The translations under genes were made by a program, and so were the position numbers. A DNA stretch of 64,000 bases from Paenibacillus mucilaginosus 3016. GTDB lineage: Bacteria > Bacillota > Bacilli > Paenibacillales > NBRC-103111. Positions 9,363-18,252 of the stretch are shown one piece after another. The notes under the pieces are model-generated. The model did no database searches. It saw only the letters and a list, made by a program, of their open reading frames with translations, and was not told where the DNA came from. The DNA lies in the NCBI RefSeq assembly GCF_000250655.1, contig NC_016935.1, positions 4,668,001 to 4,732,000 on the forward strand, in the 5' to 3' direction. The stretch's first letter is position 1. Every line of letters begins with the position of its first letter.

Positions 9363-9983
9363 TCAGGCGTTCTCTCTTCCGATCGTCATGTCATAGATCA
9401 TGCCCGTCACGACGCGGGCAATCTTCTCCACATCCGCTTCGGTCGATTCCTTCAGAATCACATACTGCATGCAGGTTTCGTTCAGCAGGCCGTTAATGGC
9501 TTGGGCCGCCACCTCGAACTCGAACGGGTCATAGTCCGGGAACAGGTTGAACTTGCGGAACAGCTTCATGATGATCTCGAGGAAGCTGCGCTCGCAATCC
9601 GCCGCCACCTTCTCGGCCTCCGCAAAATGCGACGCGCTGTGCACCCGAAGCAGATACATGATCCCCCTGTGGCTTCGGTACAGGGACATGCATTTGGAGA
9701 TCGTCTCGAACAGCTTCCTTTTCAGCTCCTCCTTTGGCATATTCGGGTTCACCTGATCGGCGAAGATCGTCTCGACTTGCTCGAGGACCGCTTCATTGGT
9801 CTGTTGGATGATGGAGGTGAAGATCGTCTCCTTGGACTGAAAATAGAGATAAAACGTGCCCTGCGCGACCCCCGCCCGCTTGACGATGTCCGATACCTTC
9901 GTTTCATGGTAGCCCTTCTCCGTGAACATCTCTAATGCGGCATCGAGCAGTTTTTGCTTGGTCAGTTCATTGTCTTTTGGCAT
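9363..9983 (-). CDS. TetR/AcrR-family transcriptional repressor of the RND operon
   Basis: A 206-residue regulator. The N-terminal TetR helix-turn-helix (residues about 8-55) reads LTKQKLLDAALEMFTEKGYHETKVSDIVKRAGVAQGTFYLYF, split here by ordinary spacing of the family motif. The C-terminal two thirds are helical, with a ligand- and dimer-forming domain ending in NGLLNETCMQYVILKESTEADVEKIARVV. It lies between the membrane-fusion gene and the pump gene, all in one direction, with gaps of about 20 bases. An 18-bp inverted repeat at 11266-11283 directly after the operon promoter is the expected operator, so autoregulation and repression of the pump are inferred. Confidence 0.9.
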   Translation of the reverse strand: MPKDNELTKQKLLDAALEMFTEKGYHETKVSDIVKRAGVAQGTFYLYFQSKETIFTSIIQQTNEAVLEQVETIFADQVNPNMPKEELKRKLFETISKCMSLYRSHRGIMYLLRVHSASHFAEAEKVAADCERSFLEIIMKLFRKFNLFPDYDPFEFEVAAQAINGLLNETCMQYVILKESTEADVEKIARVVTGMIYDMTIGRENA

Positions 9984-10003
9984 GATTCCGTACCTCGTTT
10001 GTT

Positions 10004-11245
10004 TTATTGTTCAGCGACGGTCACACGCTCTCCGTCCTTCAGACGCATCTGTCCCTGCGTGACGATCCGTTCACTGCCGTCCAAGCCGGAGACAATTTCC
10101 TGAAGCTTGTTTTTCACTCGCCCGGTCACTACCTGCCGCTTCTCCACATGCTCTTCCTTTACGATATAGACAAAAGACCCGCCGTTTTCTTCCACCACCG
10201 TTTCGATCGGCACGGCCATTGAAGGTGCTGCGGCCGACTGGGTGAGATTCAGCTGCACCCGGGTTCCCGGCTTGAGCCTGCCTTCCGGGTTCTCGGCCCC
10301 CAGCTGAAGCTCGAAGGTCTTCGTCTGCGGGTCTGCCGTGGAAGACAAATAGATGACCTTCCCTTCGAACGCTTCGCCGGTGCCCGGCTGAACAAAGCTC
10401 ATCTTCTCCTGCCCTTGGGCAGCCTGCCAATAAGCCTCCGTAAGCTGGGCTTTGATCTTGACCTTATCCTGCTGCTGGACCTTGCCCACCTGCAGGCCGG
10501 GCTGCAGGGTCATTCCTTCCTCCATGGGCATATAAGTCAGCACGCCGCTGATGGGCGACTTGATATCATAATAGGTCATGGACCGCTGCCATTCTTCCAA
10601 AGAAAGCTGCGCCGTCCGGAGCTGGTACTCGCCCTGGCTGAGCGGATTGCTGGTCTCCAGCGTCCGCTTCTTGTCATGCAGCAGCTCAAGGTCCAGCCTG
10701 GCCTGCTCCAGACGGGTCTCCATGGACCGGAGCTGGTTCTTCTCGATGAGGCCTTCGTCATACTGATTGCGGAGCTTGGCATAGTCCCGCTCCAGCTCCG
10801 CAAGGGAGAGGTCCGCTTTCGCGATGGAGAGATCGATTTCCTTCTTGGAGTCGGCCAGGTCTTTCCTGGCCTTATCAAGCTGTTCCGTGGCGCTCACCAG
10901 GGCGGCGTGCACTTTCTCCTTCTCGCGGTTCATATCGATCTTCTCGATCTCCAGGATGGTTTCGTCTTTGGTGACGAGATCCCCCCTTTTTTTCAGCACT
11001 CTGGTTACGTCGCCGCCGACCTTGGACGTGACGTCGAGCTCCAGGAACGGCGTGACTTCGCCGGCGAGCGCAGCCTGTTCTTCCCAGGTGATCTTCTGCA
11101 CGTTCGCCGCCCGTACCACCTTGGAGGCGGCATCAACGGAAGCGTTCGCCGGTTGACCGGTTTTGGGGCCGCCGCACCCGGCCGCCAGCAGTGCAGAGGA
11201 TAGTATAACGGTCATCAGCTTCATATGATGAGTACTCACGCTCAT
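10004..11245 (-). CDS. RND efflux periplasmic adaptor (HlyD/membrane-fusion) lipoprotein
   Basis: An extracytoplasmic adaptor of about 413 residues that links the RND pump to the cell surface. The signal peptide ends in the lipobox LLAAGCGG, so the mature protein is a lipoprotein anchored at Cys, as expected in a Gram-positive cell. An N-terminal biotinyl-lipoyl half precedes a long coiled coil (about residues 95-215, KEKVHAALVSATEQLDKARKD onward). Then come the second lipoyl half (YDIKSPISGVLTYMPMEEGM), a beta-barrel (IKAQLTEAYW) and the membrane-proximal domain. The ATG at 11245 has GGGAG 5 nt upstream; a TTG four codons earlier is also possible. It is the first gene of the adaptor-TetR-pump operon. 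Confidence 0.88.
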   Translation of the reverse strand: MSVSTHHMKLMTVILSSALLAAGCGGPKTGQPANASVDAASKVVRAANVQKITWEEQAALAGEVTPFLELDVTSKVGGDVTRVLKKRGDLVTKDETILEIEKIDMNREKEKVHAALVSATEQLDKARKDLADSKKEIDLSIAKADLSLAELERDYAKLRNQYDEGLIEKNQLRSMETRLEQARLDLELLHDKKRTLETSNPLSQGEYQLRTAQLSLEEWQRSMTYYDIKSPISGVLTYMPMEEGMTLQPGLQVGKVQQQDKVKIKAQLTEAYWQAAQGQEKMSFVQPGTGEAFEGKVIYLSSTADPQTKTFELQLGAENPEGRLKPGTRVQLNLTQSAAAPSMAVPIETVVEENGGSFVYIVKEEHVEKRQVVTGRVKNKLQEIVSGLDGSERIVTQGQMRLKDGERVTVAEQ

Positions 11246-11265
11246 CCCCACTCCCAACTAAAATG

Positions 11266-11283
11266 TGACTGACTAATCAGTCA
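11266..11283. promoter_or_regulatory. TetR-type operator, perfect inverted repeat
   Basis: TGACTGA (11266-11272), four bases CTAA, TCAGTCA (11277-11283): a perfect 7-bp inverted repeat. It starts three bases downstream of the -10 box of the efflux operon promoter, so a bound repressor would cover the transcription start. The most likely ligand is the TetR protein encoded in the operon. Confidence 0.75.
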
Positions 11284-11285
11284 TA

Positions 11286-11314
11286 ATCTTACCACTGCGA
11301 TCGCCGCCTGACAA
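11286..11314 (-). promoter_or_regulatory. Sigma-A promoter of the RND efflux operon
   Basis: Minus-strand -35 TTGTCA (11309-11314), exactly 17-base spacer, -10 TAAGAT (11286-11291). It is 41 bases upstream of the adaptor start and abuts the inverted-repeat operator. Confidence 0.75.
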
Positions 11315-11361
11315 TCCTGCAAAAATGTGAACGAACAGGAGTGGGTGTCTCTGCTGCATAA

Positions 11362-11386
11362 GAAGAAAAAGCCGCCTAATGGCGGC
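11362..11386 (-). terminator. Terminator after the MFS transporter gene
   Basis: Stem GCCGCC/GGCGGC (11371-11376 with 11381-11386), 4-base loop, followed in the minus direction by TTTTTCTTCTT. It lies between the MFS stop (11491) and the RND operon promoter. Confidence 0.8.
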
Positions 11387-11415
11387 ATTCCGTCCTCTGC
11401 CCCGGGGAAAGCCAA

Positions 11416-11454
11416 ACAAGGAACAGCTGCCGCAGCGGCAGTCTGTTCCTTGTT
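11416..11454 (-). repeat. Long imperfect hairpin downstream of the MFS gene
   Basis: AACAAGGAACAG-CTGCCG pairs with CGGCAG-T-CTGTTCCTTGTT: 18 paired bases, one bulge and a 3-base loop. No T run follows. It precedes the T-tailed terminator by about 30 bases and may protect the 3' end of the MFS mRNA. Confidence 0.5.
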
Positions 11455-11490
11455 CATAACCGTTGGAGCGATACCTAACACCAGATCAAC

Positions 11491-12678
11491 TTAGGAGGTG
11501 GTCCCATCCTCCTCTATCCGCCGCGAAGCAGCCAGAAACCACAAGAGGAATGCAGTGCACACCAGCGCGATGAACCCGTAACCGTCGAACACGTCGGTAC
11601 GTGAAGCCAGATATCCGAAACCAAGGCCGGTCACAATGTGGACGGTATTGAGGCCGAGGGACTGGAAGGAGTCTAACGTCGCCCGCATGGATGAGTCGGC
11701 ACGGTGATGCAGATATCCGGTCACCAGCGGCTCCATCATGCCGGAGAACAGACACACGGCCAGAAGGGCCGCCAGACCTGCCGCATCCCGGCTCACCGCG
11801 GCAGCCCCGAATCCGGCGGCGAACACCGCAGTTATGCTGACGAGCAGTACCCGGTACCTCACCCGGCCCACCAGCCAAGGGGCCAGCAGGCTGCCGGGAA
11901 GGCGGAGCAGCATCAGGGCCGCGGATACGGCACCGAATGCAACGACAGGTAGGCCGATCCCGTCCACATACAGCTGCCAGAACTCGTCGATGAATCCGAC
12001 GGCGGAGCCCGTCATCATCCCGCTGAGCAGAACCGGCACCAGACTCCGCTGGCTGCGGAAGAAGCGCAGCGACGCGCCGACATAGTGAGAGAACGGCATC
12101 GGCGCCTCACCGGCTTGCGCCGCGCGCGGCTCGATCAGCAGCAAGGTCAGAAGCAGCGCTGCCGACGCACTGCCAAGCGACAGCCAGTAGTTCAGCTCGA
12201 GACCATAATGCCCGGCAAGCCAGCTGCCGGACAAGGCGGCCAGGATGGCGCCGCCCAAATCGAAGACATTCAGCAGTCCGAGCTGACGTTCGAACGAAGC
12301 GGCCTTGCCCTGCTGCATCAGCGAATCGTAGAGCATCGCATTCTCCGCCCCGCTGCAGGCCGACCGGCTGATCCCCGCGAGGAACACCACCAGCGCAAAA
12401 TGCCAGAAGCTTGACGCATAGAGCAGAAGCAGGAACTCGGTGCATGCGAGCAGCGCGCCCAGCACCAGCATCGGCTTTCGCCCCCACCGGTCGGCGGCGA
12501 TGCCGGTCGGCACCTCGAGCAGGATGATCGTCACGGCATAGATGATCTCCGTATAGACGACCATCCCAATCGTCATCCCTCGTTCCTGCCAGTACAGCCG
12601 CTCGATGACATAAGCAGGGATCAGGCTGGAAAAAAAGCGGAGCGCATACATGATCCCAAAATTGTGCGTAATCTTCAT
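11491..12678 (-). CDS. Major facilitator superfamily transporter
   Basis: A membrane transporter of about 395 residues with 10-12 hydrophobic segments. The chosen start is ATG 12678 (MKITHNFGIMYALRFF), with GGAAAGGGG about 8 nt before it; the frame extends 16 codons upstream without a site. The MFS motif A equivalent is VPTGIAADRWGRKPMLVLGALL between helices 2 and 3. The sequence resembles drug-efflux-type MFS proteins of Bacillales (FFSSLIPAYVIERLYWQERGMTI at the N terminus), but the substrate is unknown. It stands alone. A short upstream reading frame with a strong ribosome binding site lies in its leader. A hairpin and terminator follow the stop. Confidence 0.85.
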   Translation of the reverse strand: MKITHNFGIMYALRFFSSLIPAYVIERLYWQERGMTIGMVVYTEIIYAVTIILLEVPTGIAADRWGRKPMLVLGALLACTEFLLLLYASSFWHFALVVFLAGISRSACSGAENAMLYDSLMQQGKAASFERQLGLLNVFDLGGAILAALSGSWLAGHYGLELNYWLSLGSASAALLLTLLLIEPRAAQAGEAPMPFSHYVGASLRFFRSQRSLVPVLLSGMMTGSAVGFIDEFWQLYVDGIGLPVVAFGAVSAALMLLRLPGSLLAPWLVGRVRYRVLLVSITAVFAAGFGAAAVSRDAAGLAALLAVCLFSGMMEPLVTGYLHHRADSSMRATLDSFQSLGLNTVHIVTGLGFGYLASRTDVFDGYGFIALVCTAFLLWFLAASRRIEEDGTTS

Positions 12679-12769
12679 CGGTCGAACCCCTTTCCTCATC
12701 GGGTTGGCTTGACATTCAAAGCACAATCCGAATCGGCGGAGCCCGTGCTGCCCGGTTCGTTCCTAAGGA

Positions 12770-12799
12770 TTAACAGGGAGGTCTTGCGAAGTCCGGCAT
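12770..12799 (-). CDS. Possible nine-residue leader peptide upstream of the MFS gene
   Basis: The sequence MPDFARPPC followed by TAA lies 91 bases upstream of the MFS start. It is preceded by GGAGG at 7 nt, a better ribosome binding site than that of the MFS gene itself. CGAACC just after it can pair with GGTTCG next to the MFS ribosome binding site. This arrangement resembles translational attenuation leaders of resistance genes, but it could be chance. Confidence 0.25.
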   Translation of the reverse strand: MPDFARPPC

Positions 12800-12882
12800 G
12801 GCCGTCCCTCCTTCCGAAGGTAAAAGATACTTCCATCATACGATGCACCGGGCAGCGGATCAAATACCGGTTGACAGTCAGC

Positions 12883-14147
12883 TTACGGTTTGCCCAGATA
12901 GTCGCTGATGATCTTCCGTTCCTCAGCCGTGATCTGTTCCATCTGCTGCCCCAGAGCCTCCAGCTGGCCGGAGATGGGCCTCTCCGACTCCACAATCTCC
13001 ACGGCTTGCTTGTCCCACAGATCCCTAAGCCTTGCATCCATGGGGGTAGGAAAGATCCCCCTGTTGTTCGGGGCGAGGCTGCGGGTGAAGCCTCTCAGAT
13101 CCTGGCCGCCCAGATAGTCTTCCGGGCCCGGCTGGTCACTCGGCTGTGGCAGAGCCGTGGCCTGAATATACTTCCAGGCTGCTTCCTTTTGTCGGCTTTG
13201 CTTCGTTACGGCAATCATGGAACCGTCCCGGTAGCCGAACAGGTTGAGCGGCAGCCGTGCAGCCCGCCAGCGGCCGGCCAGCTCCGGAGCCCAGCTTTTC
13301 AGCTGCCCGGTCAAATAAGTACCTCCGTACAGCATGGCAAGCTGACCGCTTCGCAGGGCCTGCTGGCCGGACGTATCCCAGATCGAGCTTCGGAGGGCCA
13401 GGCCATGCCTGCGGATTTCGCGGGAGACATAGAAGGCATCCACAAACGACTGGCCGCCGCGGGCAAACTTCATTCCCCGGTTCAAATAGCCTGCGGACAA
13501 GGCAGCCGTTTCATAAGGATCCGAGTAGTACTGGAACAGATACACATTTTTCTCCTTCAATCGCTTCGCCATCTCTACCCACTGCTGCGGATTGCTGATA
13601 TAAGCGGCCAGAGCTTCCGGCTCGGAGGGAAGCCGTTCTCCTCCAGCAGGTCTGCCCGGTAAAAGGTGACTGCGGCCGGCAGGGCGGTCGGAAGGGCAAT
13701 CAGCTTATCCATGGCCATGTTCGTGTATAAGGGCAGCATGCCTTCGGGAATCCGCTTTTCATATTCTTGAGCCTCGTAGGGAGCATCACGAAGATTGTCC
13801 AGGATATCGAGCCCATTGACTTTTCCCGTGTGAGCGCTGTCCAGGATGACGACGTCGGGCGCCTCGCCGGAGTTCACGGACCGGATGAGTTCATCGGCGA
13901 TATCGTCATAGGAATGCCGGACGGAATTGACTTTGATGCCCCTATGAACGGATTCAAAATACGTATCGCCCTCGCTCGTATCATAAAAGGACCAGACGAC
14001 CAGTTCTTCCGATGGTGACGGATTCTCCTGCTGGACGGTAACGGCCGGTGTCGGCTCCACCCGTTTCATATCGGTCACATGCTGGTGGCAGGCGGCGGTC
14101 AACGCCGGAACCAGGATCAACGCGATCCGCTTTACTAGCTTATTCAT
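12883..14147 (-). pseudogene. Extracellular solute-binding lipoprotein (family 1), frameshifted as sequenced
   Basis: A sugar-type ABC solute-binding protein of about 420 residues once repaired. The N-terminal part (14147 to about 13630) has a lipoprotein signal (RIALILVPALTAACH), ELVVWSFYDTSEGDTYFESV and APDVVILDSAH, the usual opening of the family. The frame breaks at the CCC run (plus-strand GGG at 13627-13629). One extra C gives FPSEPEALAAYISNPQQWVEMAKRL and joins smoothly to the second part, which ends at 12883 (KQAVEIVESERPISGQLEAL). No permease or ATPase gene is nearby. Its ATG overlaps the stop of the upstream diguanylate cyclase gene by four bases (ATGA), so the two are translationally coupled. 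A sensing role for the cyclase is inferred. Confidence 0.8.
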
Positions 14148-16000
14148 GTTCTTCCTTCCCTTTCACGATCCGGGTCCCGATACCACTCGATTCCGCTTCC
14201 CCGCTGTTTGGCCCGGTACATGGCCCGATCCGCCAAATTCAGCAGTTCTTCAGGGCGGTCGGCATCCGATGGGAACCGGGCAATCCCGATACTGGTTCTC
14301 GGCTGCAGCAGCAGGCCCTGATACGCCAAAGGCTCGTTGAAGCGTTCCAGAATATGTGCCGCGGTTCGCTCGATCTCTTGAGACCCGGCGGCCGGCAGAA
14401 TAATAACAAATTCATCACCGCCGAGACGGCAGACCGTGCCTTCGCCGGCCGCTTGGGTCAAGAGTAAGGCCGCGTGCTGCAGAAGCGCGTCCCCGGCTTC
14501 ATGACCATGGGTGTCGTTAATCCGTTTGAATTGATTCAAATCCATGAATAGAAGCGCGCCATAAGCATGAGGCTGCTCCAGCAGTTCCTTCAGGCAGGAG
14601 TGAAAATAAAGCCGGTTGGGAATGTTCGTTAAGGCATCCGTGAAGGCGAGCTGTTGAAAGCGGATCTCCGATTGTTTGATCTGATCGGCCTGCTCCTTCA
14701 ATACGGCATTCATGTGGACCGCTTCGGCAAACATGGCTTTCAGCTTCAGAGCCATCTGGCGGAAGTTCTCATGCAGTCTGTCAAACTCCATAATATGGCT
14801 GTTCTGTACGGAGATTTCGAAGTGAGCGGTCATTTTGTCCGGCAGCCCAGTGGTTTCATGGGTCAGTTTGACCAGGAAATGCACGATAAACCGGCTGATC
14901 CCGTTCGACGTACTAAGGACAAGCAGGATGTACAGCAGAATCAGGACAAAATCCAAGGTGTATATCCCTTCCGCGTCCGCCAGCAGCAGCGATACCGGAA
15001 TCTTTACGCTGATGCGAATGCCTGTCCCCCCATCAACCGTTGACTCATACAAATAGAACGCTTCACGCCATACGGAAGGCTCGATGAATTGCCGTTTAAC
15101 CGGCAGCCAAAGGTACAGCGAATCGTCATATTGGTAGATGGTGCCTCCGGTGCGCCAGTCCCACTTCGGTTCCGCAGCCCCCGAGCTGTCCGCCAGAATA
15201 TCGCCGTTATCATTCGATACGACTACGCGGGCTGAGGGGAATGCACTATGATCCACCATCGCGTCCAGCTTGCCGAGCTGAATGATGTCCTGCAGCTCCA
15301 GAGCCCTGTACTCCATGGCTCCCCAGGATTTCAGCTGCTCTTTGATGGTATTGGAGGTGGACTCCGCCATTTGATGCGCCCGAAGATTAATCATATGGTT
15401 CTGGGAGATCCCGGTTACGATCATGAAGCAGATGAATGGGAATACCAGACCGCTGATGGCCAGGTGAACCAGGATTTGCTGCAGCGGGATCGGCTTGTAC
15501 TGCCTTTGCACAAAGGACCAGGGCAGGATCGGCAGATAGGTCAGCACGATTTCGGCTGCCAGCGCATTGCCCGCCCCATTCACACTGTACCCAAACACGT
15601 GGAGCATCACATCCCCGTGGAATGCCGTCCCCGTGAAAAGGTACCATCCGATAAGCGTCCCCATGCCTGCAGCGAACCAGAAACAAAGGTCGAACAGGAA
15701 CACGGACCCCTTCCGCACGCGAACAACCGCTGCCAGCACAACAGCTTCGACGATCACGATCCCCGAGTTGAATAGCGGCATCTCCAGGAGGAAATAATTA
15801 CTCCAAGCCACGAGCGCAGAGATCAGGATCGCCGCTCTTCCTCCAACCAGGTAGAGGGCAAGTATGATAAAGACCGATGAGAAATGATACTGCAGGCCGT
15901 ACAGCATAGGAATGGAAAACCAGTCTGCCAGCAGGCTGAGGAGGAGCAGGATGAGCGCCGGCTGCAGTTTGTTTGAAATCATACCTGAGTTCCACAACAT
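14144..16000 (-). CDS. Membrane-bound diguanylate cyclase (GGDEF protein)
   Basis: A 618-residue enzyme that makes cyclic di-GMP from two GTP. The start at 16000 follows AAGGAG at 9 nt. About six N-terminal hydrophobic helices (residues 10-210, MASE-like) are followed by an extracytoplasmic segment of about 130 residues (LRAHQMAESTSNTIKEQL onward), another helix near residue 350 and a coiled linker. The C-terminal GGDEF domain has FTDALTNIPNRLYF, MDLNQFKRINDTHGHEAGD and the active site CRLGGDEFVII. No RxxD inhibitory site precedes GGDEF, so product inhibition is probably absent. The stop overlaps the start of the solute-binding lipoprotein. A 9-base direct repeat (GGATTTATC at 16054 and 16080) lies just upstream of the gene. 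Confidence 0.9.
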   Translation of the reverse strand: MLWNSGMISNKLQPALILLLLSLLADWFSIPMLYGLQYHFSSVFIILALYLVGGRAAILISALVAWSNYFLLEMPLFNSGIVIVEAVVLAAVVRVRKGSVFLFDLCFWFAAGMGTLIGWYLFTGTAFHGDVMLHVFGYSVNGAGNALAAEIVLTYLPILPWSFVQRQYKPIPLQQILVHLAISGLVFPFICFMIVTGISQNHMINLRAHQMAESTSNTIKEQLKSWGAMEYRALELQDIIQLGKLDAMVDHSAFPSARVVVSNDNGDILADSSGAAEPKWDWRTGGTIYQYDDSLYLWLPVKRQFIEPSVWREAFYLYESTVDGGTGIRISVKIPVSLLLADAEGIYTLDFVLILLYILLVLSTSNGISRFIVHFLVKLTHETTGLPDKMTAHFEISVQNSHIMEFDRLHENFRQMALKLKAMFAEAVHMNAVLKEQADQIKQSEIRFQQLAFTDALTNIPNRLYFHSCLKELLEQPHAYGALLFMDLNQFKRINDTHGHEAGDALLQHAALLLTQAAGEGTVCRLGGDEFVIILPAAGSQEIERTAAHILERFNEPLAYQGLLLQPRTSIGIARFPSDADRPEELLNLADRAMYRAKQRGSGIEWYRDPDREREGRT

Positions 16001-16126
16001 CTTACAATGCTCCTTCAGGAGGGATAAGGGCCGAAGCTACTGCCGGCCATACCGGATTTATCAAATAGTGTTTCATATAGGATTTATCGGCTTCGCGAGC
16101 CCCTGCTTTGAATGGATCGAAGCAGT

Positions 16127-16162
16127 CAAAAAAATCCGCCCTGCTTCTTCAGCACGGCGGAT
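16127..16162 (-). terminator. Terminator after the chemotaxis receptor gene
   Basis: Stem ATCCGCC/GGCGGAT (16134-16140 with 16156-16162), with a smaller inner TGCT/AGCA pairing, followed by seven Ts in the minus direction. It lies 16 bases past the stop of the receptor gene. Confidence 0.85.
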
Positions 16163-16177
16163 CGAGGTAGATCCAAA

Positions 16178-17890
16178 CTAGATTTTAAACTTGCTCATGA
16201 TCGTCTGTAGCTCGTCAGCCAAGCTCGCAAGGGCCTGGGACGAAGCCGTAATCTCTTCCATCGATGCAAGCTGCTCCTCCGTGGAAGCAGAGATGTTCTG
16301 AGAGCTTGCTGCGGATTCCTTGGCGATCGTGCGGACTTCGAGGATCGACGAGTTGACATTCTCGGTCTCGCCTGCGAGCTGCTGCAGTGCCGTTGAGATG
16401 CCCTCAATCTGCAGGACCACGCCCTGAACGGCCTGCTTGATGTTCTGGAAAGAGTCCCCCGCCGTACTGACCACCGTTAATCCGGCCATCACTTCCCCGG
16501 ATGCTTTTTCCATGGTCTGCAGGGTATTAGCGGTATCTTTTTGAATCATCTGAATGAGCTCAGAGATCTGTTCGGTGGACTTGTTGGACTGCTCGGCGAG
16601 CTTCCTCACTTCATTGGCTACAACGGCAAACCCTTTGCCATGCTCGCCGGCGCGTGCCGCTTCGATCGCCGCATTCAAGGCCAGGAGATTGGTTTGGGCG
16701 GAAATGCCCGAGATCACATTCGTGATCTGCTCGATTTCATTCGAACGCTCATTGAGGTTCTTCACGGCATCAAACAAGCCGTTCACATTGGCGTTGATGG
16801 AATTCATCTGTCTGCTGACTTCCTGGATGGCCTGATTCCCTTCGGCGGATACTTCCGACGCATGAATGACGTCCGCCCTCATTTTCTTCGTATTATCTGC
16901 AATCGTCTTGGTATATTTCGTCATCTCCGCGATGGCTTCGGAGCTGTCTTCAATCTTGCCGACCTGCTGCTCCGTACCGGACGCAAGCTCCTGGGTCGTT
17001 ACGGTAATATGTTCGCTGGCCTTGCTGTTTTGCGCGGCGCTCGCACTGAGCTGCTCCGAAGACGACGCCACCAGGTGCGAGGAAGACTGGACGGTACGGA
17101 AGACCGATTGCAGTCCGGCCACCATGTGATTGAAGGAAGCGGTCAATTCTCCGATTTCATCTTTCGACTTGTAGCTGCCTTGGACCGTAAAGTCGCCGTT
17201 CTCCGCCTGCTGCAGCAGCTGCTTGACTTCCTGAACCGGCTTCACGATCATGCGGGCGATGAGAAACCCAAGCCCCAGCAGAAGGATCAGTGCGACAGCG
17301 GTAATCGAAATGACATAGGTAATGATGGCATGCAAATCCGCTTGATTGCTGTCATTGATGGCACTGGCATTGTTCAGATTGGAGTGCTGCAGTGCTTTCA
17401 GCGAGTCATTCACGGCTTTGCGGTTAGCCTCGACGACATCCAGATACAAGGCATAGGCTTCCGTGATTTTGTCTTCGGAGATAAGGCTGATGACCCGGCC
17501 GCGGTTATCGCTCAGCGTCTTGGCATGAGTCTTGTACTGAGCCAGGATTGCCAGCTGATCTGCCGTTAAGGTGCCATGGTCGATTTCACCGATCATCGTA
17601 TCGATCTCTTCCCAGGCCGAAGCGATTTCATCCTTCAGCTCCTTGATCCGTGCCGGATCTTTGGCTGTCAGCATCTCCAGGGTATAAGCGTCGCTTGCCC
17701 TCGCATTCACCCGGATCTGCATGATGGTCCCAAGCGGGATCAGGTTTTCCTTGTACATATACTCGGAGTTCTTGGCCATGAACCGGATGGACTGCAGTCC
17801 CAGGAACCCTACGGACCCCAGAGCCAGTACACTGACTCCGATGATAATCAACAGCTTCTTCATGATGCTCAAATTTCGCAGCAGTTTCAC
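16178..17890 (-). CDS. Methyl-accepting chemotaxis protein
   Basis: A 570-residue transmembrane chemoreceptor. A GTG start at 17890 follows an AGGGGA site. Helix 1 (about residues 10-32) is followed by an extracellular four-helix-bundle sensor of the 4HB_MCP type (about 35-185, [29 protein letters not shown]). Then come helix 2 (about 190-213) and a HAMP domain ([25 protein letters not shown]). The cytoplasmic signalling hairpin has its conserved tip [20 protein letters not shown] for CheA and CheW contact. Glu- and Gln-rich methylation helices flank the tip. No CheR/CheB-binding pentapeptide is visible at the C terminus. It is a single gene with its own terminator; the ligand is unknown. Confidence 0.93.
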   Translation of the reverse strand: MKLLRNLSIMKKLLIIIGVSVLALGSVGFLGLQSIRFMAKNSEYMYKENLIPLGTIMQIRVNARASDAYTLEMLTAKDPARIKELKDEIASAWEEIDTMIGEIDHGTLTADQLAILAQYKTHAKTLSDNRGRVISLISEDKITEAYALYLDVVEANRKAVNDSLKALQHSNLNNASAINDSNQADLHAIITYVISITAVALILLLGLGFLIARMIVKPVQEVKQLLQQAENGDFTVQGSYKSKDEIGELTASFNHMVAGLQSVFRTVQSSSHLVASSSEQLSASAAQNSKASEHITVTTQELASGTEQQVGKIEDSSEAIAEMTKYTKTIADNTKKMRADVIHASEVSAEGNQAIQEVSRQMNSINANVNGLFDAVKNLNERSNEIEQITNVISGISAQTNLLALNAAIEAARAGEHGKGFAVVANEVRKLAEQSNKSTEQISELIQMIQKDTANTLQTMEKASGEVMAGLTVVSTAGDSFQNIKQAVQGVVLQIEGISTALQQLAGETENVNSSILEVRTIAKESAASSQNISASTEEQLASMEEITASSQALASLADELQTIMSKFKI

Positions 17891-18080
17891 TTTGAAGTCC
17901 CCTTTTGGCTGTATATTGTCTATTGCTCATACAGCTATATCGGCATTCCGATGTCAGATCGTGAATGTCTCGGGGGCCCGCTTGTCTCTCCAGGATAAAA
18001 GGGCTTCGCCGTCGAACCAGCCGAGCGGCCGTTCTTTGTGTATTGGTCTTCCTGCCCCCATCGGTTGAGGTCTCAGCAGG

Positions 18081-18197
18081 TCATACCATGCCCTGCTTCG
18101 GGGAACCCTTCGCCTCTCCCTCCTGGGCTGCACCGAGCGAGTGCCGGTACAGTTCCTCGGAATAGCCCTGCCGCTCGAGCAGCTCCGGATGCGTCAC
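18081..18197 (-). pseudogene. Remnant of an ABC exporter ATP-binding C terminus
   Basis: About 38 codons read VTHPELLERQGYSEELYRHSLG and a short tail to a TGA at 18081. This is the characteristic end of MsbA/LmrA-type exporter ATPases, whose usual form is GTHxELLxxxGxYxELYxxQ. The rest of the ATPase is absent. Upstream the frame enters unrelated sequence at a 22-bp palindrome (18196-18217). The 363-base gap between the chemoreceptor and the GGDEF gene otherwise shows no gene. A deletion that removed an exporter is the simplest reading. Confidence 0.5.
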
Positions 18198-18217
18198 CGA
18201 TTGCCGCGGCAATCGGT
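18196..18217. repeat. Perfect 22-bp palindrome
   Basis: Half-site ACCGATTGCCG is followed directly by its reverse complement. It lies 36 bases after the stop of the Cache-GGDEF gene and at the break-point of the ABC exporter remnant. No T run follows, so it is not a typical terminator. It could be a protein site or a scar of rearrangement. Confidence 0.6.
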
Positions 18218-18252
18218 TCCCAGTTGTTCCATATGGATCTGCGTGGAACATT

